Shown here: positions 1 to 8,754 of the stretch, one piece after another
How positions within the stretch are numbered: position 1 is the stretch's first letter
Layout: every line of letters begins with the position of its first letter
NCBI RefSeq assembly: GCF_009360615.1
Contig: NZ_SPEY01000022.1
Coordinates: 1-64,000, forward strand
Reading direction: 5' to 3'
DNA: 64,000 nt
Source: Comamonas sp.
GTDB taxonomy: Bacteria > Pseudomonadota > Gammaproteobacteria > Burkholderiales > Burkholderiaceae_C
Made by a program: the position numbers and the translations under genes
Notes under the pieces: generated by a model
Database searches by the model: none
Told to the model about the DNA's origin: nothing
Seen by the model: the letters and a program-made list of their open reading frames with translations, nothing else

Positions 1-2
1 TG

Positions 3-497
3 CTGGTACAGCTGATGATCATGCCGGACATTCTGCTGGTGGCGAACTATCAGACCATGTCCAGGCTGGGCGCGGTCGATACCCTGGTGGGCATGGGCCT
101 TCCGTATTTCGCCTCGGCCTTTGCCATCTTCCTGCTGCGCCAGACCTTTATGGGCATACCGCGCGAGCTGGACGAGGCGGCGCGCGTGGAAGGTGCGAGC
201 ACGCTACAGATTCTCTGGCGTGTCTACGTGCCGCTGGCCAGGCCGGTCTACACGGCGTTTGCGCTGGTCTCGGTGAGCTTTCACTGGAACAATTTCCTCT
301 GGCCGCTGATCGTCACCAACAGCGTGCAGGCGCGTCCGCTCACCGTGGGACTGCAGGTTTTCTCCAGCGTGGAATCAGGCGTGGAATGGTCGACCATCTG
401 CGCAGCGACGCTGATGACTTCGGGACCGCTGCTGCTTGCCTTTCTCATCTTCCAGCGCCAGTTCGTGCAGAGCTTCATGCGCGCGGGAATCAAGTGA
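3..497 (+). CDS. Carbohydrate ABC transporter permease, MalG/UgpE type (5' truncated)
   Basis: Inner-membrane permease subunit of a sugar or sugar-phosphate ABC importer. The reading frame is open from base 3, so the N-terminal part lies outside the window and 164 C-terminal residues are visible. They contain hydrophobic membrane segments and the cytoplasmic EAA loop (EAARVEGASTLQILWRVY), which docks onto the ATPase subunit in this family. The C-terminal tail ending in FMRAGIK resembles MalG/UgpE proteins. The partner permease, binding protein and possibly the ATPase should lie upstream, outside the window. The substrate cannot be told from this fragment; glycerol-3-phosphate (UgpE) is one option. 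Confidence 0.85.
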   Translation: MVQLMIMPDILLVANYQTMSRLGAVDTLVGMGLPYFASAFAIFLLRQTFMGIPRELDEAARVEGASTLQILWRVYVPLARPVYTAFALVSVSFHWNNFLWPLIVTNSVQARPLTVGLQVFSSVESGVEWSTICAATLMTSGPLLLAFLIFQRQFVQSFMRAGIK

Positions 498-531
498 ACG
501 GGATACAGTCAGACTCTTTGAGGAGCTGACG

Positions 532-918
532 ATGCCCGGTCCCGCTGCTGCTGGTGTGCTCATCTATGCCAAGGACTTCCAGGCCCTGGCGCGCTTTTAT
601 GAACAGGTGCTGGACATGCAGCGGCTGCATGAGGATGAGCACATCATCGTGCTGGAGTCCGCCGCCCTGCAGCTGCTGATTCACGCCCTGCCTGCCGAGA
701 TCGCGGCGCGGGTCCAGGTCGGCAAGCCGCCGCAGCGCCGTGCCGATGTGGCGCTCAAGTTTTTCGTCACCGTGCCCGCGATCGCCGAGGCCGCAAGCGT
801 CGCGCAGGCGCTGGGCGGTCAGGTGTTCGACGAGCGCTGGCAAGGCCCCGGCTTTGCGGTCTGCAATGCCATGGACAGCGAAGGCAATGTGTTTCAGCTG
901 CGCGAGACCCTTGCCTGA
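532..918 (+). CDS. VOC (glyoxalase/bleomycin-resistance fold) protein
   Basis: Small 128-residue protein with one vicinal-oxygen-chelate domain. The N-terminal stretch GVLIYAKDFQALARFYEQVL is the typical first beta-alpha unit, and the C-terminal NVFQLRE carries the Glu often used as a metal ligand. The start at 532 is preceded by AGGAG at a good distance. It begins 34 bases after the ABC permease, so it may be the last gene of that operon. Members include glyoxalases, dioxygenases and antibiotic-binding proteins; the substrate cannot be inferred here. Confidence 0.8.
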   Translation: MPGPAAAGVLIYAKDFQALARFYEQVLDMQRLHEDEHIIVLESAALQLLIHALPAEIAARVQVGKPPQRRADVALKFFVTVPAIAEAASVAQALGGQVFDERWQGPGFAVCNAMDSEGNVFQLRETLA

Positions 919-926
919 TCGGCTGC

Positions 927-979
927 TCTGAAAATAGCCGCTGCCAGCGCTGCGGAGGCAGGCGCAGCAGTCTTTTTCG
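927..979 (+). repeat. Dispersed Comamonadaceae-type intergenic repeat
   Basis: GAAAATAGCCGCTGCCAGCG then a GC-rich core and CAGCAGTCTTTTTC, in the gap between the VOC and endonuclease genes. Confidence 0.5.
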
Positions 980-999
980 ATGTGGAAAGAAGCGACAAG

Positions 1000-1875
1000 A
1001 TGAATATCCTGACCTGGAATGTGCAATGGTGCTGCGGCATGGATGGGCTGGTCAGCGTGGCACGCATCGTGCGTCACGCGCTGCAGATGGGCGAGGACGC
1101 GGGCGGACTGGATGTGCTGTGCCTGCAGGAGATCGCGGTCAACTACCCTGATCTGCAGGGCCGGCCTGGCGATCAGCTGGCCGAGCTGAAGGTGCTGCTG
1201 CCGGGCTGGCAGATCGTCTTCGGTGCCTCGGTCGAGGAGTTCACGGCCCGGGGGCATCAGCGCTTTGGCAATCTGATCGCCACGCGACTGCCGCTGCTGC
1301 AGGTGCAGCACCATCCGTTGCCCATGCCCGCCGAGGCCGATGTGCGTTGCATGCCGCGCATGTGCTCGGTGGCCACGGTGGCCGACGCGGCACTGGGGCC
1401 GGTACGCATCATGACCACGCATCTCGAGTATTTCTCGAAGCGCCAGCGCATGGCGCAGGCCGTCGCTCTGCGCACCCTTCAGATGCAGGCCTGCGCACTG
1501 GCCGATGCTCCGCCGCAGCCGGCCAGCGACGGTTCTCCCTATCAGACCAAGCCGCACACCCGCCATGCCGTGCTGTGCGGGGATTTCAACTTCGAGCCGC
1601 ACGAGCCCGAATATGTCGCCCTGTCCGCCCCCTGGGCGGCTGGCGAGGAGGGATGTCTGCACGCCGGGCAGTGGCGCAATAGCTGGGATGTGCTGCACCC
1701 CGGTCAACCGCAGCCGCCGACCTTCAGGCTGGTCGATCGAACCTGGGGAGCCGAGCCAGGGGCCTGCGACTTGATGTGGGTCAGCGACAGCTTGTGTCAG
1801 AGAGTGCACACTTGGAAGGTGGACAGCGCCACACAGGCGTCTGACCACCAGCCTGTGATGTTGACGCTGGGCTGA
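1000..1875 (+). CDS. Endonuclease/exonuclease/phosphatase family protein
   Basis: 291-residue protein of the EEP superfamily (DNase I / exonuclease III / inositol-phosphatase fold). The order of motifs is diagnostic: LTWNVQW at the N-terminus, LCLQEI (metal-binding Glu), THLEYFSKRQR in the middle, CGDFNFEP (catalytic Asp/Asn) and SDHQPVM (catalytic His pair) at the end. No signal peptide is seen, so it is probably cytoplasmic. An in-frame GTG at 982 is possible, but the ATG at 1000 begins exactly at the conserved core and has GAAAGA upstream. The substrate (DNA, RNA or a phosphoester metabolite) is unknown. Confidence 0.85.
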   Translation: MNILTWNVQWCCGMDGLVSVARIVRHALQMGEDAGGLDVLCLQEIAVNYPDLQGRPGDQLAELKVLLPGWQIVFGASVEEFTARGHQRFGNLIATRLPLLQVQHHPLPMPAEADVRCMPRMCSVATVADAALGPVRIMTTHLEYFSKRQRMAQAVALRTLQMQACALADAPPQPASDGSPYQTKPHTRHAVLCGDFNFEPHEPEYVALSAPWAAGEEGCLHAGQWRNSWDVLHPGQPQPPTFRLVDRTWGAEPGACDLMWVSDSLCQRVHTWKVDSATQASDHQPVMLTLG

Positions 1876-1962
1876 GCTTGTTGTTAGGGTCGGAGCTGGA
1901 TTCGAGAGACCTGCTGCCACGCAAGTCGCAGTGATGTGAAACCCTGAAAGAGAGGAGTCTTC

Positions 1963-2520
1963 ATGCCGGTAGAAATTCCGTCCATGTCCATCATGTTGCA
2001 CCGTACCTGGTGGGTGCTGTTGTTACGCGGTGCTGCCGCCATCATCTTCGGCGTGCTGACCTGGATGCAGCCTGCGGCGTCCGCTGCCGCGCTGGTGCTG
2101 GTGTTTGGCGCCTATGTGTTTGTCGACGGCCTGCTGGGCATCTACACCGCCATCAAGAGCCGCCAGCAGTCGCGCTACTGGTGGGTGGTTCTGCTGTGGG
2201 GGCTGACGGGCGTGGCGGTGGGAGTGCTCACGGTCATCAATCCGGCGATCACCGCATTGGTGCTGACCATCTATATCGGTGTCTGGGCTCTGATGACCGG
2301 GGTGCTGCAGATCGTCGCAGCCCTGCGTCTGCGCAAGGAAATTCAAGGCGAATGGCTGCTGGTGCTCGGGGGCCTGCTGTCGGTGCTGTTCGGCATCTTC
2401 GTTCTGATGCAGCCCGGCGCGGGCATGATGGCCATGCTGTGGGTGCTGGCGACCTATGCCGTCATCTTCGGCGTGCTGATGGTGATACTGGCGTTCAAGA
2501 TCAAGAAGTTCAGGGCCTGA
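1963..2520 (+). CDS. HdeD-family (DUF308) membrane protein
   Basis: 185-residue integral membrane protein with about six hydrophobic helices in three hairpin-like units. GVLTWMQPAASAAALVLVFG is the first DUF308 repeat and GIFVLMQPGAGMMAM a later one. HdeD of E. coli is linked to acid resistance at high cell density; the molecular role of the family is not settled. The start has a strong GAGAGGAG ribosome site. It is a single-gene unit followed by an intrinsic terminator. Confidence 0.85.
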   Translation: MPVEIPSMSIMLHRTWWVLLLRGAAAIIFGVLTWMQPAASAAALVLVFGAYVFVDGLLGIYTAIKSRQQSRYWWVVLLWGLTGVAVGVLTVINPAITALVLTIYIGVWALMTGVLQIVAALRLRKEIQGEWLLVLGGLLSVLFGIFVLMQPGAGMMAMLWVLATYAVIFGVLMVILAFKIKKFRA

Positions 2521-2540
2521 AAGGCTTTGACTGCTCGAAG

Positions 2541-2566
2541 AAGCGGCTCGCAGAAGCCGCTTTTTT
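2541..2566 (+). terminator. Intrinsic terminator after the HdeD-family gene
   Basis: Stem AAGCGGCT / AGCCGCTT with a 6-base loop, running into six T, 21 bases after the stop codon. Confidence 0.85.
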
Positions 2567-2645
2567 GTGGCGGCTTGCCTGAAACGACCGTCTGCTGCTC
2601 CTTCTTTGGGACAATGCCTGCTGACTTTCAACAGCGCGCAACGAC

Positions 2646-5069
2646 ATGGAACAAGGCATGCAGCGGTATTCCCGACCCCCGAGAGTGAAGCAGTCCTGGC
2701 GAGCCGTCGGCATGACGCTCGCCTTGTGGCTGGGTCTTGCCGCCAGCAGCCATGCCGTGCCGAGCTACGAGGAGGTGCGCAACGAGCATCGCTCCTCGGA
2801 GACCTTGCTGCTCTCGCGCGAGGGCGAGGTGCTGCAGCGCCTGCGCACCGACAGCACGGTACGCCGCGGGCCCTGGGTGGCCCTGGCCGATGTCTCGCCG
2901 GCGTTGCGCACCGCCCTGGTGCTCAGCGAAGACAAACGTTTCTACGAGCACAGCGGCGTGGACTGGGCCGCCGTCACCGCTGCCGCCTGGGGCAATCTCT
3001 GGAACACGCGCACGCGCGGCGCGAGCACCATCACCATGCAGCTTGCGGGACTGCTCGACGGTGACTGGCGTCAGGGTCCTGGCGGGCGCAGCGTGGTGCA
3101 GAAAGTGGGACAGGCCGTGGCCGCCCAGGTCCTGGACAGGCGCTGGCGCAAGGACCAGATTCTTGAGGCCTACCTGAACATGGTGCCGTTTCGCGGTGAG
3201 ATCGTGGGCATCGATGCACTGTCGCAAAGCCTTTACGGCAAGGCGCCCCATGGCCTGGATGCGCGCGAGGCAGCGATTGCCGCGGCCCTGGTGCGAGCGC
3301 CCAACGCATCGGTGGAACGTGTGGCCCAGCGTGCCTGCGGCGTGCTGCAGGTGATGGTGCCCGACGATGTGGCGGCCCGGGATTGCTCGGCCATGCAGCT
3401 CTATACCTCCAGCGTGCTGCAACGGCGCCAATGGCTGGCCAGCGAGGGTGTGGCTCCGCATTTTTCGCGGCGCTGGCTGGCGCTGCCGCAGAACCGGGGG
3501 CAAGAGCAGGTGCGCTCGACCTTGAACGCTGCATTGCAGCGCTTTGCCGTGGCCAGCCTGCAGCAGCATCTGCGCGAGCTGCAGGGCCGCAATGTGGAAG
3601 ATGGCGCGGCCGTGGTGCTGGACAACCGCAGCGGCGAGATTCTGGCCTGGGTCGGCTCTTCGGGCACGCTGAGCCAGGCGTCCGAGGTCGATGGCGTCAC
3701 CGCCTTGCGCCAGCCCGGCTCCACGCTCAAGCCTTTTCTCTACGCCCAGGCGATTGCCGAAAAACGCATCACGGCTGCCTCGCTGATCGAAGATTCATCG
3801 GCCCATATCCCCACGCAGAACGGCCTCTACATTCCGCAGAACTACGACCGTCGCTTCAAGGGGTGGGTGTCGGCTCGCACGGCGCTGGCGTCATCGCTCA
3901 ACGTGCCTGCGGTACGCACGCTGGTCATGGTCACGCCCGATGCGTTTTTCGAGCAGCTCAAGAAACTGGGCCTGCCGCTGCGTGAAAGCGGCGGCTACTA
4001 CGGCTTCAGCCTGGCGCTGGGCAGCAGCGAGGTCGCGCTGCTCAATCTGACCAATGCCTACAGGGCACTGGGCAATGGTGGTCAATACCGCCCCGTGAGC
4101 TGGGCCCTGCCCCGGACAGACGGCCGCAGATCCGGCGATGCAGCGCCGGGCAACGAGGCGCCGCTGCAGGCACTGGATGCGCGCGCCGCCTTCATCGTCG
4201 GCGACATTCTTTCCGACAATATGGCGCGGGCCCCGACCTTCGGCACCGACAGCGTGCTGGCCACGCGCTTCTGGACGGCCGTGAAAACCGGCACCAGCAA
4301 GGATATGCGCGACAACTGGGCTGTGGGCTGGTCCGAGCGCTATACCGTGGGCGTCTGGGTCGGCAATGCCGGTGGCGAAGCCATGCATTCCGTGAGCGGC
4401 ACCAGCGGCGCAGCGCCCATCTGGGCCGAGATCATGGGCTTCCTGCATCGCAATGTGTCCAGCCATGCACCCCGGCCACCCGCTGGCGTGCTGCAGCAAC
4501 AAGTGCAGTTTGGCGCGCTGGCCAGTGGCGGCACGCCCATCGAAAGCGCGCGTGGCGAATGGTTTGTGGCAGGCACGCAGCAGTCGCTGTTTGCCATGGA
4601 TCACGTGGCGGGCAGTGCAGAGCAGAAAAGCCTGGCCAGGCAAAAAGGCAGCAAGTCCGGCAGCGCTGCGGCTGCGGCCGCTGTGCGTATCTCGCGCCCG
4701 GCCAATGGCACGATTCTGGCGCTGGACCCCGATATTCCACCCGACAGCCAGCGCGTGCAATTGGTGGCGCGTCAGGCCGGTATGGCGGCCGAGCAGGACT
4801 GGCGTGACGGCAGCTTGCGCTGGCGGCTGGTAACCCGGCAGTACGGCCCGCCTGCGGCTGCCGACAAGAATGCGCAACCCGTGATGCGGGAAGTGCAGCG
4901 CGAGCTGGGGCGTGGCAGTCAGCTGGGCTGGCTGCCCTGGCCGGGGCGCCACAAGCTGGAGCTGCTCGATGCCTCCGGCAAGGTGCTGGACAGCATCGCG
5001 CTGGAAGTGCGCGGCGCCGGTGCCCTGGTGGCCGGGCCGGAGCAGATCCAGAGCCAGCGCCGGCGCTGA
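2646..5069 (+). CDS. pbpC: Penicillin-binding protein 1C (bifunctional glycosyltransferase/transpeptidase)
   Basis: 807-residue class A PBP anchored by one N-terminal membrane segment (about residues 20-38), acting in the periplasm on lipid II and peptidoglycan. The glycosyltransferase domain shows EDKRFYEHSGVDW (about 95-107) with the catalytic Glu, and GASTITMQLAG. The transpeptidase domain has the active-site SxxK as STLK (Ser359), SLN (about 417) and KTGTS (Lys547). The last ~100 residues match the PBP1C C-terminal domain. In E. coli pbpC follows the alpha-2-macroglobulin gene yfhM; no such gene is adjacent here. It is convergent with the LysR gene and separated from it by only 11 bases. 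Confidence 0.95.
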   Translation: MEQGMQRYSRPPRVKQSWRAVGMTLALWLGLAASSHAVPSYEEVRNEHRSSETLLLSREGEVLQRLRTDSTVRRGPWVALADVSPALRTALVLSEDKRFYEHSGVDWAAVTAAAWGNLWNTRTRGASTITMQLAGLLDGDWRQGPGGRSVVQKVGQAVAAQVLDRRWRKDQILEAYLNMVPFRGEIVGIDALSQSLYGKAPHGLDAREAAIAAALVRAPNASVERVAQRACGVLQVMVPDDVAARDCSAMQLYTSSVLQRRQWLASEGVAPHFSRRWLALPQNRGQEQVRSTLNAALQRFAVASLQQHLRELQGRNVEDGAAVVLDNRSGEILAWVGSSGTLSQASEVDGVTALRQPGSTLKPFLYAQAIAEKRITAASLIEDSSAHIPTQNGLYIPQNYDRRFKGWVSARTALASSLNVPAVRTLVMVTPDAFFEQLKKLGLPLRESGGYYGFSLALGSSEVALLNLTNAYRALGNGGQYRPVSWALPRTDGRRSGDAAPGNEAPLQALDARAAFIVGDILSDNMARAPTFGTDSVLATRFWTAVKTGTSKDMRDNWAVGWSERYTVGVWVGNAGGEAMHSVSGTSGAAPIWAEIMGFLHRNVSSHAPRPPAGVLQQQVQFGALASGGTPIESARGEWFVAGTQQSLFAMDHVAGSAEQKSLARQKGSKSGSAAAAAAVRISRPANGTILALDPDIPPDSQRVQLVARQAGMAAEQDWRDGSLRWRLVTRQYGPPAAADKNAQPVMREVQRELGRGSQLGWLPWPGRHKLELLDASGKVLDSIALEVRGAGALVAGPEQIQSQRRR

Positions 5070-5080
5070 ATGCCGGCCGG

Positions 5081-5998
5081 TCAACCGGTCAACCGGTCAG
5101 GCGCTCGGTTGCCGGAATCGAACTGCGCTACCAGAAAGTCCAGCAGCGCCCGCAGCTTGGGCGTCATATGCTGGCGCGACGGATAGATGGCATAGAGCGC
5201 GGTCTTCACCGTGCTCCAGTCTTCCAGGGCGGCCTGCAACCGGCCCGTGCGCAGGTCTTCCTCGACATAGGGCAGCGGGATCAGGCTGACGCCAAAGCCC
5301 GCGCGCAATGCATCGCGCACTGCAAGGCTAGAGGACACCGAGTAGCGCGCATTGACCGCCACGCGCTCCATGCGCCCGCCTTGCTCAAATTCCCAGACAT
5401 CTGCATGGCCCGAGAGGCTGAAGCGTATGTGCTCGAGGCCGTTGAGGTCGGCAGGCGTGTGTGGGCGACCGCGCTTCTCGAAATAGCCGGGCGCGGCGCA
5501 CAGCACATGCGACATCGAGGTCAGTGGTCGCGCAATCAGCGAGGAATCCTCAAGCCGGTCACTGCCGCGTATGGCCAGATCGAAGCCTTCGCGTACGATA
5601 TCGACGCGTCTGTCGTCCAGGTGCAGGTCCAGCTGCAGCCCGGGGTGGCGCTCCAGGAAGGCGGGTAGGGCGCAAGAGATCTGCGTCAGTGTGAATGTCA
5701 TGGGCGCGCTGACCTTGAGCAGGCCGCTGGGCGCGGCTTTGAAGGGGCATAGCGCCGAGTCTGCATCGGCCAGCGCATCGAGCGCCCGCGTGACGTGCTC
5801 GAGATACAGGCGGCCTTCTTCCGTCAGCGCCATGCGTCGCGTGGTGCGCTGAATGAGGCGCGTGCCCACATGGGCCTCCAGCTCGGCGATGTTCTTGCTG
5901 ACCGCGGCCGGCGACAGGCCCAGGCTGCGGCCCGCCTCGGCAAAGCTGCCGCGCTGCGCGATGCGATGAAAGACTTGCAAGGCGGTCAGTCGGTCCAT
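5081..5998 (-). CDS. LysR-family transcriptional regulator
   Basis: 305-residue LysR regulator. The N-terminal winged helix-turn-helix spans about residues 1-60 (FAEAGRSLGLSPAAVSKNI), followed by a linker helix and a periplasmic-binding-protein-like effector domain. The start at 5998 is preferred over an upstream ATG at 6043 because the family normally begins at MDRLTALQVF, and the upstream start would fall inside the operator palindrome. It is transcribed divergently from the nitroreductase-EamA pair, which it probably controls. The effector is unknown. Confidence 0.93.
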   Translation of the reverse strand: MDRLTALQVFHRIAQRGSFAEAGRSLGLSPAAVSKNIAELEAHVGTRLIQRTTRRMALTEEGRLYLEHVTRALDALADADSALCPFKAAPSGLLKVSAPMTFTLTQISCALPAFLERHPGLQLDLHLDDRRVDIVREGFDLAIRGSDRLEDSSLIARPLTSMSHVLCAAPGYFEKRGRPHTPADLNGLEHIRFSLSGHADVWEFEQGGRMERVAVNARYSVSSSLAVRDALRAGFGVSLIPLPYVEEDLRTGRLQAALEDWSTVKTALYAIYPSRQHMTPKLRALLDFLVAQFDSGNRAPDRLTG

Positions 5999-6029
5999 GT
6001 GATTCTTATCTGCTGGTGAATGGTTTATT

Positions 6030-6050
6030 TTGATAATCGCCAATTATCAA
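6030..6050. promoter_or_regulatory. 21-bp perfect palindrome, likely LysR operator
   Basis: TTGATAAT and ATTATCAA form perfect 8-base arms around CGCCA in the 80-base gap between the LysR gene and the divergent nitroreductase gene. The T-N11-A geometry and position fit the autoregulatory recognition site of LysR-type regulators. Confidence 0.7.
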
Positions 6051-6078
6051 TTCAGGGTGAATTATCTACAGTCGTGCC

Positions 6079-6699
6079 ATGACGACACTTCATCCCACGC
6101 TCACCCTCATCGAGCAGCGCATCTCGGCCAACCGCTTCGATACCTCCCACCATCTGGCGGATGCCGACATATCAAGGCTGGTGCAACTGGCCACGCGCGC
6201 ACCCACGGCCTACAACCTTCAGAACTGGCGCTTCATCGCCGTGCGCACGCCTGGGGCCAAGGCCAGGCTGCGCGCCGTGGCGCAGGACCAGGCCAAGGTG
6301 CAGGAGGCGGCCGTCTGCTTCATCGTCTGCGGCGTACTGGCCGACCCCGATGCGCTGGCCGAACGGCTGCAGCCCTCTGTGGACGCGGGCTTCATGCCGG
6401 CCGCCATGGCGCAGGGGTGGCTCCTGGCCGCGCAGCAGCAGTACGCCAGCGCGCAGGCGGCGCGCGACGAGGCCCTGCGTTCGGCCAGCTTCGGCGCCAT
6501 GACGCTGATGCACGCGGCGCAGGCGCTGGGTCTGGCGTCCTGTGCGATGACCGGCTTCGACGCCGAAGGCGTGGCAGCCAGCTTCGGTCTGGCGAGCGAG
6601 GAGGTGCCGGTCATGCTCGTCACCGTGGGCCGTGCTGCGCCCGGCAACTGGCCGCAGAAGCCACGCCGGCCGCTGGATCAGGTGCTGGAGTTCGCATGA
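6079..6699 (+). CDS. Nitroreductase-family flavoprotein
   Basis: 206-residue member of the FMN-dependent nitroreductase fold. The N-terminal RISANRFDTSH and TRAPTAYNLQNWRFIAV form the FMN/substrate site signature, and the C-terminal half has GAMTLMHAAQALGLASC plus a final EVPVMLVTVGRAAPGN strand. Such enzymes reduce nitro compounds, quinones or flavins with NAD(P)H in the cytoplasm; the physiological substrate is unknown. It is the first gene of a pair whose stop overlaps the next start (ATGA), so the two are co-translated. Expression is probably controlled by the divergent LysR protein. Confidence 0.87.
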   Translation: MTTLHPTLTLIEQRISANRFDTSHHLADADISRLVQLATRAPTAYNLQNWRFIAVRTPGAKARLRAVAQDQAKVQEAAVCFIVCGVLADPDALAERLQPSVDAGFMPAAMAQGWLLAAQQQYASAQAARDEALRSASFGAMTLMHAAQALGLASCAMTGFDAEGVAASFGLASEEVPVMLVTVGRAAPGNWPQKPRRPLDQVLEFA

Positions 6700-7577
6700 G
6701 TGCCGGTCAATCTGAGCCTGGTTCCAGGCGGACCCAGGCACGCGATCTGCTGCTGACGGCGCTGGCACCCGCCATCTGGGGCAGCAGCTACATCGTCACC
6801 ACGCAACTGCTGCCGCAAGCGCCCGCGATGACTGTGGCCTTGTTGCGCGCGCTGCCCGCAGGCCTGTTGTTGCTGGCATTTGCACGGCGCCTGCCGCAGG
6901 GCGTGTGGTGGCTGCGGGTGTTCGTTCTGGGAGCGCTCAATTTCGCGGTGTTCTGGAGCATGCTGTTCGTCTCGGCCTACCGCCTGCCTGGAGGGGCAGC
7001 CGCCACCGTCGGGGCCGTGCAGCCATTGGTGGTGGTGTTTCTTTCAGCCGGGGTCCTGGGCAGTCGGTTGCGGCCAGCGTCGGTGCTGGGTGCCCTGGCC
7101 GGTCTGGCGGGGGTGGCCTTGCTGGTGCTCACGCCCGGTATGAGGCTGGATGCGACAGGGGTTGCAGCAGGCCTGGCCGGAGCGGTTTCCATGGCCTGCG
7201 GCACGGTGCTCACGCGCAAGTGGCGTCCCCCCGTGCCGCTGCTGACTTTCACGGCCTGGCAACTCACGGCCGGCGGCCTGTGGCTGCTGCCGGTGGTGCT
7301 CTGGGCCGGCTCGGACTTTCCGGCACCTACGCCAGGCCATTTGATCGGGCTGGCCTGGCTGGGCCTGGTGGGGGCGGCGCTGACCTATGTGCTGTGGTTT
7401 CGCGGCATTGCCCGGCTGGAGCCGGACATGGTGTCTCCGCTGGGCTTTCTGAGTCCGCTGACGGCTATTTTGCTGGGCTGGGCATTTCTGGACCAGACTC
7501 TGACGGCCGTGCAGATGGCTGGCGTGGCCCTGGTCCTGGGCGGCATCTGGCTGGGGCAGCGGGGCGCGGCGCGCTGA
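6696..7577 (+). CDS. EamA/DMT-family transporter
   Basis: 293-residue inner-membrane protein with about ten hydrophobic helices in two EamA repeats (first unit near ALAPAIWGSSYIVTTQLLP, second near GLAWLGLVGAALTYVLWF). These drug/metabolite transporters usually export amino acids, metabolites or toxic compounds. The start overlaps the nitroreductase stop codon by 4 bases. Coupling to a nitroreductase under a LysR gene suggests export of a compound handled by that enzyme, but this is inference. Confidence 0.88.
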   Translation: MSAGQSEPGSRRTQARDLLLTALAPAIWGSSYIVTTQLLPQAPAMTVALLRALPAGLLLLAFARRLPQGVWWLRVFVLGALNFAVFWSMLFVSAYRLPGGAAATVGAVQPLVVVFLSAGVLGSRLRPASVLGALAGLAGVALLVLTPGMRLDATGVAAGLAGAVSMACGTVLTRKWRPPVPLLTFTAWQLTAGGLWLLPVVLWAGSDFPAPTPGHLIGLAWLGLVGAALTYVLWFRGIARLEPDMVSPLGFLSPLTAILLGWAFLDQTLTAVQMAGVALVLGGIWLGQRGAAR

Positions 7578-7580
7578 TCC

Positions 7581-7615
7581 CCGCAAGGCCCGGCCCAGGG
7601 CCGGAGCCTGTGCGG
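7581..7615. terminator. Hairpin between convergent EamA and lldD genes
   Basis: CCGCA and TGCGG enclose GC-rich inner arms (GGCCCGGCCC against GGGCCGG) in the 40-base gap. There is no T tract, so it may block read-through from both sides but is not a classic intrinsic terminator. Confidence 0.45.
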
Positions 7616-7617
7616 TA

Positions 7618-8754
7618 TCAGTCCCGTACCAGCAGATTGCCAGTGATCTCCGAGACGTTCTTGACGCTGGTCAGCGTCATGGCCACGCGCATTTCCTTTT
7701 CGAGCAGGTTCAGCAGGTTGGTCACGCCGGCTTCGCCTTCTGCGGCCAGCGCGTAGACGAAGGCGCGGCCTATCATGGTGCAGTCTGCGCCCAGGGCCAG
7801 CAGGCGCACGATGTCCAGGCCGTTGCGCACGCCCGAGTCGGCCAGGATCTTGATCTGGCCCTTGACGGCATCGGCAATGGCAGGCAGGGCGCGTGCCGAC
7901 GAGAGCACGCCGTCGAGCTGGCGCCCGCCGTGGTTGGAGACGATGATGCCGTCGGCCCCGAAACGCACGGCATCCCTGGCATCCTCGGGATCGAGAATGC
8001 CCTTGATCAGCATGGGACCCTTCCAGAAGTCGCGGATCCACTCCAGGTCCGACCACGAGATGGAGGGATCGAAGTTCGCGCCCAGATAACCCATATAGTC
8101 TTCGAGCGAGACGTTCTGACCCTTGTAGGTGGAGATATTGCCCAGCGTGTGCGGGCGGCCCATCAGGCCCACGTCCAGGGCCCAGTGTGGATGGGTCACG
8201 GCCTGCAGGTAGCGGCGCATGGCGGCGTTGGGGCCGCTCATGCCCGAGTGCGCATCGCGGTAGCGGGCGCCGGGTACGGGCATGTCCACGGTGAAGACCA
8301 GGGTGGAGACGCCCGCAGCCTGGGCACGCTCCAGCGCGTTCTTCATGAAGCCCCGGTCCTTGAGCACATAGAGCTGGAACCACATCGGGCGGCCCAGCCT
8401 GGGTGCGACTTCCTCGATGGGGCAGACCGAGACGCTGGACATGGTGAAGGGAATCCCCTTCTTGTCGGCAGCCATGGCGGCCTGCACTTCGCCGCGGCGG
8501 GCGAACATGCCGGTCAGCCCCACGGGAGCCAGCGCCACGGGAATCGAGAACTTCTCGCCGAACAGCTCGATGCTGGTATCGAGCTGGCTCATGTCCTTGA
8601 GCACGCGCTGGCGCAGGGCCACGTCGGCCAGGTCATCGACATTGCGCGCCAGCGTCTTCTCGGCATAGGCACCGCCGTCGAGGTAGTGGAACAGAAAGGG
8701 TGGCAGGCGCTTTTGCGCAGCTGCGCGGTAGTCGGTTGTGGAGGAGATGATCAT
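7618..8754 (-). CDS. lldD: FMN-dependent L-lactate dehydrogenase
   Basis: 378-residue alpha-hydroxyacid dehydrogenase that oxidises L-lactate to pyruvate at the inner membrane and feeds the respiratory chain. The FMN barrel is complete: [30 protein letters not shown], and the active-site [10 protein letters not shown] carrying the catalytic His and Arg. It is the last gene of lldP-lldR-lldD. Its ATG overlaps the lldR stop (ATGA), indicating translational coupling. E. coli LldD is 396 residues, so the length is normal. A second, more distant homologue lies about 5 kb away. Confidence 0.95.
   Translation of the reverse strand: MIISSTTDYRAAAQKRLPPFLFHYLDGGAYAEKTLARNVDDLADVALRQRVLKDMSQLDTSIELFGEKFSIPVALAPVGLTGMFARRGEVQAAMAADKKGIPFTMSSVSVCPIEEVAPRLGRPMWFQLYVLKDRGFMKNALERAQAAGVSTLVFTVDMPVPGARYRDAHSGMSGPNAAMRRYLQAVTHPHWALDVGLMGRPHTLGNISTYKGQNVSLEDYMGYLGANFDPSISWSDLEWIRDFWKGPMLIKGILDPEDARDAVRFGADGIIVSNHGGRQLDGVLSSARALPAIADAVKGQIKILADSGVRNGLDIVRLLALGADCTMIGRAFVYALAAEGEAGVTNLLNLLEKEMRVAMTLTSVKNVSEITGNLLVRD

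Noticed and set aside
5071..5100. Tandem CCGGTCAA-type octamers at the end of the LysR gene
   Set aside because: Only two to three units partly inside the coding end; too short to call a functional repeat.
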